Below are positions 32,377-38,919 of a stretch of DNA of 38,919 bases, one piece after another. Made by a program: the position numbers and the translations under genes. The DNA is taken from contig CAYMEO010000013.1 of assembly GCA_964389705.1 (NCBI GenBank), forward strand, positions 1 to 38,919. Direction: 5' to 3'. This stretch comes from PSLL01 sp964389705. Its GTDB lineage: Bacteria > Desulfobacterota_D > UBA1144 > Nemesobacterales > CSP1-2. Below the pieces are notes generated by a model, which ran no database searches, was not told where the DNA came from, and saw only the letters and a program-made list of their open reading frames with translations. Position 1 is the stretch's first letter. Each line of letters begins with the position of its first letter.

Positions 32377-33132
32377 TTACTCCACATAATTCCTCAAGAT
32401 TCCTATCCCTTCAATCTCTACCTCGACTTTATCTCCAACTCTCATGGGGCCTATTCCTGCCGGGGTTCCTGTGGCAATTATGTCACCTGGAAGGAGGGTC
32501 ATAACCCTTGATATAAAGCTTATGAGTCTTGGGACACTGAATATGAGCTCGGATGTGCGTGAGTGTTGTCTTCTCTCACCGTTGAGAAATGTTGAAATTT
32601 GGAGGTTACTCGGGTCGAGTTCAGTTTCTATTACAGGCCCCATTGGGGCGAATGTGTCAAACCCCTTTGCCCTTGTGTATTGAATGTCTTTTGCCTGTAG
32701 GTCTCGTGCCGTAACGTCGTTTATACAAGTGTATCCAAAGACATAATTTAGGGCATCGTCCTCACTTACCCATTTTGTCCTTTTCCCAATTACCACTGCG
32801 AGCTCTCCTTCATAATCAACCCGCGAAGACATGTGTTTTGGATAGATGATTTTATCCTCATGTCCTATCAAGGCCGTGGTAGGCTTCATAAAAATCAGAG
32901 GCTCTTCGGGAGGAGGCTTTTTCATCTCAGCCGCGTGGTCTCTGTAATTAAGCCCTACGGCCACAATCTTGGTTGGGCAGCATGGAGGGAGGAATCTGAT
33001 CTCGTTTGGGCGATACGCGATTTGAGTGACCTTATATTCTCCGAATATATCGCCCTCAATCTCAAGGATCCTGTTTTCTATTATAACTCCAAAGACGGTT
33101 TTTCCGTCTTTATTGAATCTAAGAAATTTCAT
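32377..33132 (-). CDS. Fumarylacetoacetate hydrolase (FAH) family protein
   Basis: This is a 251-residue FAH-fold metalloenzyme of the acylpyruvate hydrolase / oxaloacetate decarboxylase / 2-hydroxyhepta-2,4-dienedioate isomerase type. PTKIVAVGLNYRDHAAEMKK, the metal ligands in VDYEGELAVVIGK (two Glu), FGYTCINDVTARDLQ (Asp) and the C-terminal GDIIATGTPAGIGP are all present. The substrate cannot be fixed from sequence. It lies 19 nt downstream of the enoyl-CoA hydratase gene and is probably co-transcribed. Only a weak TGAG ribosome-binding signal precedes the ATG. Confidence 0.88.
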   Translation of the reverse strand: MKFLRFNKDGKTVFGVIIENRILEIEGDIFGEYKVTQIAYRPNEIRFLPPCCPTKIVAVGLNYRDHAAEMKKPPPEEPLIFMKPTTALIGHEDKIIYPKHMSSRVDYEGELAVVIGKRTKWVSEDDALNYVFGYTCINDVTARDLQAKDIQYTRAKGFDTFAPMGPVIETELDPSNLQISTFLNGERRQHSRTSELIFSVPRLISFISRVMTLLPGDIIATGTPAGIGPMRVGDKVEVEIEGIGILRNYVE

Positions 33133-33151
33133 CTCAGGTTACAAGTAATAA

Positions 33152-33937
33152 CTACTTTCCCCTAAATGACGGTTCCCTCTTTTCGAGAAATGCCCGCATA
33201 CCCTCAACCCTATCTTCGCTATCGAAGCACAGGGAAACAAGGGTCTTTTCTAGGAGAAGTGCCTTTTTGAGGTCCATCTCAGAGCCCGCATTGATTGCGG
33301 TTTTGGCAAGCCTCACCGCAGTCGGTCCCCTTTTTGCAATAGTATGGGCAAGGTGCCTTGCCTCTTCCATTAATTTTTCATGGGGCACTACCTTCTCTAC
33401 AAGACCGATTCTCTCTGCCTCTTTTGCATCTATCATCTCTCCTGTAAAGACGAGCTCCTTTGTTTTTCCAAGCCCTAAGACCCTTGTTACCCTCTGAGTT
33501 CCGCCCCATCCGGGGAATATTCCGAGTTTTACCTCGGGGAATCCTAGTTTTGCCCTGTCCGAGGCAATCCTAATATCGCAGGCGAGAGCAAGCTCACATC
33601 CTCCTCCCAAGGCATATCCGTTTATTGCCGCAATACAGGGGCTTGGATCGCTCTCTATAAGCTCGTAGACCCGATGTGCAAAGTCTACGTATTCCTGAAA
33701 CTCCCTGTCTTTCATATTGGACATCTCACCGATGTCTGCCCCGGCGACAAAGGCCTTATCACCTGCGCCCGTAACGATTAGTGCCTTTAGATTCTCTTTA
33801 GGAAGCACATCTTCAAGAAACCTTCTGAGTTCGCGAAGCGTCTGCCAGTTAAGGGCATTGAGCACCTTTGGGCGGTTTATAGTGAGAATCCCTATGTCAT
33901 CGGATTCCCTTTCATATACAATAAATTCAAATTGCAT
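33152..33937 (-). CDS. Enoyl-CoA hydratase/isomerase (crotonase family)
   Basis: The 261 residues are very close to short-chain enoyl-CoA hydratases. The oxyanion-hole segment AFVAGADIGEMS lies near 62-73, and NGYALGGGCELALACDIR follows with Glu115. FPEVKLGIFPGWGGTQR carries Glu135, so both catalytic glutamates of hydratase are conserved. AAGGAGGG lies about 5 nt before the ATG. The likely reaction is hydration of 2-enoyl-CoA in beta-oxidation or butanoate-type pathways, consistent with a phasin-like gene elsewhere in the window. No thiolase or 3-hydroxyacyl-CoA dehydrogenase is adjacent. The gene is first of a pair with the FAH protein. Confidence 0.92.
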   Translation of the reverse strand: MQFEFIVYERESDDIGILTINRPKVLNALNWQTLRELRRFLEDVLPKENLKALIVTGAGDKAFVAGADIGEMSNMKDREFQEYVDFAHRVYELIESDPSPCIAAINGYALGGGCELALACDIRIASDRAKLGFPEVKLGIFPGWGGTQRVTRVLGLGKTKELVFTGEMIDAKEAERIGLVEKVVPHEKLMEEARHLAHTIAKRGPTAVRLAKTAINAGSEMDLKKALLLEKTLVSLCFDSEDRVEGMRAFLEKREPSFRGK

Positions 33938-34027
33938 TACAACCCTCCTTGTCTCTTCCTCGGAAATTGAGATAAGTTATCCCGACTAAGAAAGGCTTGT
34001 CAACGACTTAGGGCTCTATATGATTTT

Positions 34028-34765
34028 TCAATATTTCACCTCCTTAAGAAACAATCCCATTGCGGGAGCCGCAATTGCGAAATTCCTTCTTTCTCCCGAC
34101 TCTAGGATTTCTCGGAAATCCTCAGGCGTAATTTTCCCTTTTCCTACCTGAACCAGGGTTCCGACAATCAGCCTTACCATCCCTTTGAGGAACCCAGTTG
34201 CCTCAATCTCAAATTCAATTCGGCCATCTGGTTTTGTCCTGAGTTCTGCGCTTAGGACCCTCCGCACCGTGGTCTTTACACCAAGCTTTGATAGCGCAAA
34301 TCCACGGAAATCGTGCTCACCAATGACCATTCGGGCGGCCTCTTCCATTCGGGTTAGATCTAAAGGATCTTGTATAGACCATGCCCTTAGCCTTTCAAGT
34401 GCCGAGGGATAAGAGCGGTTTAAGATTACATATATATAAACCTTGCTTTTAGCACTGAGCTGTGAGTGGAAATCTGGGTCTACATCCGATGCCTCTTTAA
34501 TAACGATATCTTTGGGAAGAATTGAGTTAAGTGCCTTCTGAAACTGAAGGGGCGTCATCTTGGATTTCGTTTTAAAATTTGCTACCTGAGCCAGGGCATG
34601 GACCCCTGAATCCGTTCTTCCCGACCCAATAACGGTGATTTTCTCCCCCGTAATCCTCTCCAGTGCGGTTTCTAAGACCGCCTGGATTGTATCTCCTTGG
34701 GGCTGTCTCTGCCAGCCAAAATAGTTCGTGCCATCATATTCAATGATGAGTCTGATATTTCTCAT
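34028..34765 (-). CDS. truA: tRNA pseudouridine38-40 synthase
   Basis: TruA isomerises uridines 38-40 in the anticodon stem of many tRNAs. The 245 residues are the normal size. RLIIEYDGTNYFGWQRQP begins the first domain and GSGRTDSGVHA carries the catalytic Asp52. LSAKSKVYIYVI and the C-terminal FLKGMVRLIVGTLVQVGKGK complete the signature. No Shine-Dalgarno is seen before the ATG. It follows the dppB-like gene by 59 nt on the same strand and may be read from the same promoter. Confidence 0.95.
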   Translation of the reverse strand: MRNIRLIIEYDGTNYFGWQRQPQGDTIQAVLETALERITGEKITVIGSGRTDSGVHALAQVANFKTKSKMTPLQFQKALNSILPKDIVIKEASDVDPDFHSQLSAKSKVYIYVILNRSYPSALERLRAWSIQDPLDLTRMEEAARMVIGEHDFRGFALSKLGVKTTVRRVLSAELRTKPDGRIEFEIEATGFLKGMVRLIVGTLVQVGKGKITPEDFREILESGERRNFAIAAPAMGLFLKEVKY

Positions 34766-34815
34766 TAAGTGGATTTATTTAGCCACATAATTCATTCTTT
34801 CTTTTCATTCGTCTT

Positions 34816-34828
34816 AATTCGTGGCTAG
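34816..34828 (+). repeat. Second copy of the ATTCGTGGCTAG repeat half-site
   Basis: AATTCGTGGCTAG is identical to 14463-14475 and is preceded by CATTCGTCTT, giving a tandem ATTCGT arrangement. It is located between truA and the DppB-like permease gene. Confidence 0.35.
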
Positions 34829-35754
34829 GTTTTATTCTTTTCAAACTTTATCCTTGGGTCTAGAACCACATAGAATATATCAACTATAAGATTGGCTATT
34901 ACAAGTATCACTGTATATACGATTGTAATTCCCATAATAAGCGGATAGTCTCTATTTGATACCGCAAACACGAAGAATCTTCCCATTCCGGGGATTGCAA
35001 ATATGTACTCTACTACGAAAGACCCAGTAACGAGATAAGCCGCAATGGGTCCTAATACTGTAACAATCGGGATAAGTGCATTTCTAAGTATGTGTTTTAT
35101 AACTATCTTGGTTTCACTGAGCCCCTTTGCCCTTGCCGTCCTTACAAATGGGTTTCCATATACCTCAAGCATGCTCCCCCTTGTAAGGCGGGCAAGATAT
35201 GCGGCTGGTCCTGATGCAAGTGTAAGTGCGGGGAGCACCATATGCTCTGGTCTTCCCCAGAGTGCGGCGGGAAACCAGCCCAATTTTACAGAGAGCAAAT
35301 AGATTAGTCCCGCACCTATTACAAAGCTCGGGACTGATACAAAGGCCGTGGCGAAAGAGGCAATAAAGAGGTCGAGAATCCCTCCCGATCGCACGGCTGA
35401 GATTACCCCTATTGTAGTGCCGATTGTAATGGAAATTAAAAGTGCAACTATCCCCAGTTTTAAAGAAACGGGAAGGGTCTCCTGTATTATGTCTCCAACG
35501 GTTCTGTCAATGTATTTGTATGAGGGACCGAAATCCCCATGTGCCAAGTCCTCTAAATACTTCGCGTACTGCTTCCATAGGGGCTGATCCAGCCTGTATT
35601 TTTCTTCTATATTTTTACGGATCTGGGGAGGGATTTTTTTCTCAATATCAAATGGGCCGCCTGGGAGGGCTCTCAGTAGAAAGAATGTAATTGTAGATAC
35701 GACTAAGACAACCAAAGCGCCGGTTGAGGCGCGACGCAGAATGAATTTGATCAT
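34825..35754 (-). CDS. ABC-type peptide/nickel transporter permease (DppB family)
   Basis: This is a 309-residue inner-membrane permease of the dipeptide/oligopeptide/nickel importer family, with about six transmembrane helices. Diagnostic segments are VSTITFFLLRALPGGPFD at the start, RLDQPLWKQYAKYLEDLAHGDFG, the cytoplasmic EAA loop (TRGSMLEVYGNPFVRTARAK followed by GLSETKI) and GSFVVEYIFAIPGMGRFFV near the C-terminus. The DppC permease, two ATPases and the binding protein that normally accompany it are absent; truA follows instead. A promoter with a near-leaderless geometry lies in the 37 nt after the S41 protease gene. The substrate is unknown. Confidence 0.92.
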   Translation of the reverse strand: MIKFILRRASTGALVVLVVSTITFFLLRALPGGPFDIEKKIPPQIRKNIEEKYRLDQPLWKQYAKYLEDLAHGDFGPSYKYIDRTVGDIIQETLPVSLKLGIVALLISITIGTTIGVISAVRSGGILDLFIASFATAFVSVPSFVIGAGLIYLLSVKLGWFPAALWGRPEHMVLPALTLASGPAAYLARLTRGSMLEVYGNPFVRTARAKGLSETKIVIKHILRNALIPIVTVLGPIAAYLVTGSFVVEYIFAIPGMGRFFVFAVSNRDYPLIMGITIVYTVILVIANLIVDIFYVVLDPRIKFEKNKT

Positions 35755-35765
35755 TCACATTAGAG

Positions 35766-35795
35766 ATTATACAAAGATTGGATAAGGTTACTCAA
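35766..35795 (-). promoter_or_regulatory. Promoter for the dppB-like gene, near-leaderless geometry
   Basis: Minus strand: TTGAGT (35795-35790), 18 nt, perfect TATAAT (35771-35766), then 11 nt to the ATG at 35754. The predicted leader is about 4-5 nt and there is no Shine-Dalgarno. The -35 box overlaps the end of the upstream protease gene. Confidence 0.55.
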
Positions 35796-38461
35796 CTGTC
35801 CCTTCTTACCACAACACTTTCCTTGGAGATCAGACCCTCCTTATCCTTTGCGAGTATGGTTATCAAGTTGGTTCCTTTATTGAGTTTTACTTTTGCAGAT
35901 ATTGCGACCTCTTTGCCGGCTGATGGGAGAAGCGCGACCTTATCATCTCCTACAAACACATTTACGAGCTCAACCCCTTCTTTATCCTTTACAGAGCCCT
36001 TTATGGCTACCTCTTGAGACGTGGTAGAGAGCGGGGGGTTTGATATATTTATGTGTGGAGGCTCATCAAAAACCCCTTTTGCGGTATCTCTCTGGGGGAA
36101 ATGGATTTTATCCGTAAGACCCTCTCTAAAGGTCTCATCCAGAATCCCGAGCTCTAGATCGAATACGGGCTTTTTCACGGCGAATGTAAATGCGGCCTCT
36201 TTTATATCATTGGGGTTTAATCGGTCAAGTTCGAACCTACCGGTCTTTAAGAATACCGCATCGCCCGAGAGGTTTTTAAGGGTCAATATGCTTTTCTCAG
36301 ACGCACCGCTTCCGGTGTTCTTCACCTTTACGAGAAGCCCTACGACCTCTCCCGGCTCGGCGATTCCATTGCCGTTGCCCGAAGAGCCAAACCTACCGTC
36401 ATCTACGACCTCATAATTAAAGGCAAATACTGGTCTTGGAAGCCCGTCGGTCTCTACCTTAAATCTAAAATCCGGTAGTGTCGTTTTATATGCATCTTCA
36501 AAATTGAGTGTGATTTCATCCTCTCTTGTAATGGAACCCTTGGGAATTTCAAAATTAACGCTCCACTGCCTCTTTTCACCCGGGGCGAGTTTCCCGAATA
36601 TAAACTCCTTTCCGTCGAAAACCGGATTATCCGATTTTGTCATAGCCCTCAGCCTGTAGAGAGTCACCACCCCTGTGTTTTCAACCTCGGCACGAACCTT
36701 GAGATTATCCCCGGCCTTGACCCTTGCCGGAGACGGCGTTATCTTAACTGAGATCCCCGGAGTGCCCGATACATTATCCCCTACAGACCAGTCAATTCCC
36801 TCTTTCTGCCATCTCTCCTCTATCTTTTTTTCCTCGGCCTTGGAGATCCGATTTATTTCGCTTTGAATCTGGTTGAGGATCTCCCTTCTTGAAACCGAAT
36901 TTGACCCGGATATAATCTCTTTAGCGACTTTAATAGAGAAATCGCTCTCAATCTTTTTCATCTTCTCCTCTCTGCTCAGGGCCTCTTCAGGGGTTTCTTC
37001 ACCACCCTTTTTATTTTCCTTCGGGGTTTCAAGGTATATTATGGAGTATAGGGGTCTCTCTCTATTCTCAATATTTGTCCTTTTCTGTCCATCTAGTGAT
37101 TGCCCCCTTATATGGTCTTGAGGGGTGTCAAATGGTTTATCCATAGATACCATCACAGGGTCAAGCTCAACGTCGGGCGTGATTCCTATATCTTGAATTG
37201 ATATGTCACCAGGCGTAAGATAATGGGCTATTGTGAGTTTAAGTGCGGAGCCGTCGTTTAGGTCAAATATCTGCTGCACCGAGCCCTTGCCGAATGTCCT
37301 TTCCCCTACGAGTACGGCCCTTTCATTGTTCTTTAATGCCCCTGCTACGATCTCAGATGCACTTGCGCTCCCAAAATCAGCAAGTATTACGATCTTTCCG
37401 CCGAATTCGTAGTCTTCGGGAACCGCACGATATGGCTTCTTAGAATCACCAGTCCAGGTAGTGACTATAACCCCGCTTTTTAAAAACAGGTTTGAGATTC
37501 TTTCTGCCTGGTCTAGGAGCCCACCTGGATTGCCCCTTAGGTCAAGTATGATTCCCTTGAGGTTATTGTCATTTTTCTTGAGGTTCTTTAGCCCAGCCCT
37601 TAGGCTATCGAGTGTGTTTCTCTGAAAGTCCCTTATCCTTATATATCCAACTCCGTCTCCTAGGTTATAGGCCTCAACGCTTTCAATCTTGATTATGTCC
37701 CTTACAATTGAGAACTTCTTAGGCTCCGAAAACCCTTCCCTCATTATGTATATGTTTGCGCTCGTTCCTTTAGGTCCCCTTAGCTTTCCTACGGCCTCTA
37801 TAAGGGACATATTCACCGTAGATTCGTCTTCAATCTGGACGATTCTATCATTGGGTTTTATGCCGGCATTATATGCCGGGGTGCCCTCAATCGGGGCGAT
37901 TACCGTAAGCTGTCCGTCTTTAATCCCTATTACGATTCCAAGCCCGCCGAAGCTCCCCTCGGTCTCTACCATAAATTCCTTATAGACCTGTGGTGTGATG
38001 ATACCGGAGTGGTGGTCTAGGGTCTCAAGCATCTCATCTATTACGGCGTATTCGACCTCCTGAATCGAGGGGTCTTTCGATGTCAGTCGGGGCCTTATGA
38101 ATTGAAAAACCTCTTCAATGGTATCTGTCAGTGTATCGAGGTCAGAGACCTTTGTCATATCGAATGTCTTTTCGTCTTTTAGCACCTGAACCCTGAAAGA
38201 AGGGCTGTTTTCTCCATCGGGGAAGTCAACGAGAACCTCATCTAGGGTTTTCTCAAGCCTTCCAAGCCCAGCAACAAGCATGGTTTTTGGCTTAATGGCA
38301 GATTGAGTGGCATAGTATCTCTTTACATAGTGCATCACCAGGGGAAGTACCTTTAGGCTATCTGTACTCTGGTCCTGTCTCGACTCTTGAGGCTTGGGAG
38401 AAAGGAACGAGACATAGAGCAGTGGAAGGAGGATTATTATGAGCAGCCGATTCTTTTTCAT
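35792..38461 (-). CDS. S41 carboxyl-terminal processing protease with CARDB-like domains
   Basis: This is an exported serine protease. With the ATG at 38461 it has 889 residues: signal segment KKNRLLIIILLPLLYVSFLS, an N-terminal helical region, a PDZ domain near 155-240 (GGLGIVIGIKDGQLTV), and the S41 core. In GSASASE, Ser367 and Lys392 (TFGKGSVQQ), 25 apart as in Prc/CtpA, form the catalytic dyad. Beyond about 560 come two CARDB-like beta-sandwich units (VKAGDNLKVRAEVENTG; GEVVGLLVKVKNTG) and a final Ig-like unit, roughly doubling the size of an ordinary CtpA. The frame also opens at a TTG (38482), but the promoter -10 lies over that region. No Shine-Dalgarno is seen. Confidence 0.9.
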   Translation of the reverse strand: MKKNRLLIIILLPLLYVSFLSPKPQESRQDQSTDSLKVLPLVMHYVKRYYATQSAIKPKTMLVAGLGRLEKTLDEVLVDFPDGENSPSFRVQVLKDEKTFDMTKVSDLDTLTDTIEEVFQFIRPRLTSKDPSIQEVEYAVIDEMLETLDHHSGIITPQVYKEFMVETEGSFGGLGIVIGIKDGQLTVIAPIEGTPAYNAGIKPNDRIVQIEDESTVNMSLIEAVGKLRGPKGTSANIYIMREGFSEPKKFSIVRDIIKIESVEAYNLGDGVGYIRIRDFQRNTLDSLRAGLKNLKKNDNNLKGIILDLRGNPGGLLDQAERISNLFLKSGVIVTTWTGDSKKPYRAVPEDYEFGGKIVILADFGSASASEIVAGALKNNERAVLVGERTFGKGSVQQIFDLNDGSALKLTIAHYLTPGDISIQDIGITPDVELDPVMVSMDKPFDTPQDHIRGQSLDGQKRTNIENRERPLYSIIYLETPKENKKGGEETPEEALSREEKMKKIESDFSIKVAKEIISGSNSVSRREILNQIQSEINRISKAEEKKIEERWQKEGIDWSVGDNVSGTPGISVKITPSPARVKAGDNLKVRAEVENTGVVTLYRLRAMTKSDNPVFDGKEFIFGKLAPGEKRQWSVNFEIPKGSITREDEITLNFEDAYKTTLPDFRFKVETDGLPRPVFAFNYEVVDDGRFGSSGNGNGIAEPGEVVGLLVKVKNTGSGASEKSILTLKNLSGDAVFLKTGRFELDRLNPNDIKEAAFTFAVKKPVFDLELGILDETFREGLTDKIHFPQRDTAKGVFDEPPHINISNPPLSTTSQEVAIKGSVKDKEGVELVNVFVGDDKVALLPSAGKEVAISAKVKLNKGTNLITILAKDKEGLISKESVVVRRDS

Positions 38462-38471
38462 AAGGTTTAGA

Positions 38472-38500
38472 ATTTTACTCAAGGTTTTTTAGATTCTCAA
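38472..38500 (-). promoter_or_regulatory. Promoter for the S41 protease gene, near-leaderless geometry
   Basis: Minus strand: TTGAGA (38500-38495), 17 nt, TAAAAT (38477-38472), then 10 nt to the ATG at 38461. Predicted transcription start lies 3-4 nt before the ATG, which favours this ATG over the upstream TTG at 38482. Confidence 0.55.
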
Positions 38501-38553
38501 ATAATCAGCTTCCTAATTAATTTACCCTATGTTTCTGCGTGTATGCAATAATT

Positions 38554-38919
38554 TCAAGCCCCTTTCAATATTTCCTTTATCTTGTCTGATATATCTCCAA
38601 TAGTTGCAGGCCTTGGGATTATATTCTTAAATCCTAGATTTTCAATCTCATGTGTTTTTTTCTCAGAAGAGCCCGTCAGGATTAAGACGGGCGCGTGGGA
38701 GTATTCTCTGAGATATTCAATGTCCCGTGAGATATCATCCTGAGATTGGGTGTCGTAGACTATAATCAGGGGCGATATTTGGGGGTCACCAAGCCACTCT
38801 TTGGCATCATCCATAGTTTCAACCGCAAGCGTTCTTATCCCCTCTTCAATCAACTGGGCTCTTAAAAATGCCCTTTCTCTCCAGTCTTTGATTATGACTA
38901 TTGCGGCTCTGATCTTCAT
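38554..38919 (-). CDS. Degenerate response-regulator receiver domain protein
   Basis: The 121 residues fold-match a stand-alone receiver domain, possibly continuing beyond the window edge since the ATG lies at the last bases. The phosphoacceptor-like Asp is in LIIVYDTQSQDD (Asp56) and the switch Thr is in APVLILTGSSE. The acidic pocket after beta-1 is reduced (IIKDWRER, one Asp where most receivers have two acids). The conserved Lys of the K-P motif is Arg (IIPRPATIGDI). Phosphorylation may therefore be weak or absent. No histidine kinase or output domain is visible. It ends 93 nt before the S41 protease ATG. Confidence 0.7.
   Translation of the reverse strand: MKIRAAIVIIKDWRERAFLRAQLIEEGIRTLAVETMDDAKEWLGDPQISPLIIVYDTQSQDDISRDIEYLREYSHAPVLILTGSSEKKTHEIENLGFKNIIPRPATIGDISDKIKEILKGA

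Noticed and set aside
38462..38482. TTG at 38482 as the start of the S41 protease
   Set aside because: No Shine-Dalgarno, and the predicted -10 box lies on top of it; the signal peptide fits the ATG at 38461.

Overview
This window looks like a stretch of a Gram-negative, deltaproteobacteria-like chromosome from an assembled (probably metagenomic) genome. The reasons are a lipoprotein and a periplasmic PpiC/SurA-type chaperone pair encoded directly after mfd, a phasin-like gene, an enoyl-CoA hydratase and FAH-family pair, and a long single-chain GcvP. I cannot name a genus; the lineage is inferred from gene content. Three runs of exactly 100 N (4110-4209, 11475-11574, 30315-30414) are assembly gaps. 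The second is probably not a real gap, because an exact 55-bp repeat flanks it.

Layout. 1-4.9 kb: smc, an intergenic stretch with an attC-like hairpin, a phasin-like two-gene unit broken by a gap, and a cold-shock protein. 4.9-7.0 kb: a low-density zone of gene remnants (a 34-codon Rossmann fragment, a DUF302 remnant) around one intact alpha/beta hydrolase. 7.0-11.1 kb: secA, a MoxR ATPase and a small membrane protein. 11.2-14.4 kb: pterin/folate and thiamine genes (PCD, folK, folD, thiD) around a compact cluster of DnaA boxes. 14.6-17.9 kb: tRNA-Val(GAC), then thrS-infC-rpmI-rplT. 17.9-23.1 kb: an EndoIII-like glycosylase and the glycine-cleavage operon gcvT-gcvH-gcvP. 23.1-28.4 kb: the minus-strand operon mfd-PpiC lipoprotein-SurA-like protein. 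28.5-38.9 kb: a frameshifted Uma2 gene, leuB, a TMTC-like membrane protein with TPRs, ECH-FAH, truA, an orphan DppB permease, a large secreted S41 protease and a receiver-like protein.

How the genes fit together. Several genes serve one-carbon/folate metabolism: FolK makes the pterin precursor, GcvTHP loads glycine carbon onto tetrahydrofolate, FolD oxidises methylene-THF, and PCD recycles pterin. A second theme is export and envelope: SecA, two parvulin chaperones, the S41 protease and the DppB permease. The translation block (ThrS, IF3, L35, L20) keeps the classical bacterial order.

The most interesting signals are these. (1) Four perfect DnaA boxes and one near-perfect box lie within 186 bp at 12286-12471, with another perfect box inside folK; this is a candidate replication origin, or at least a DnaA-binding locus. 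(2) A recurring promoter geometry puts a -10 hexamer about 5-15 nt upstream of start codons that lack a Shine-Dalgarno (smc, folK, thiD, nth-like, mfd, dppB, ctp), which predicts leaderless or near-leaderless mRNAs. (3) infC apparently starts at AUA. No CRISPR array, intact insertion sequence or convincing intrinsic terminator was seen.
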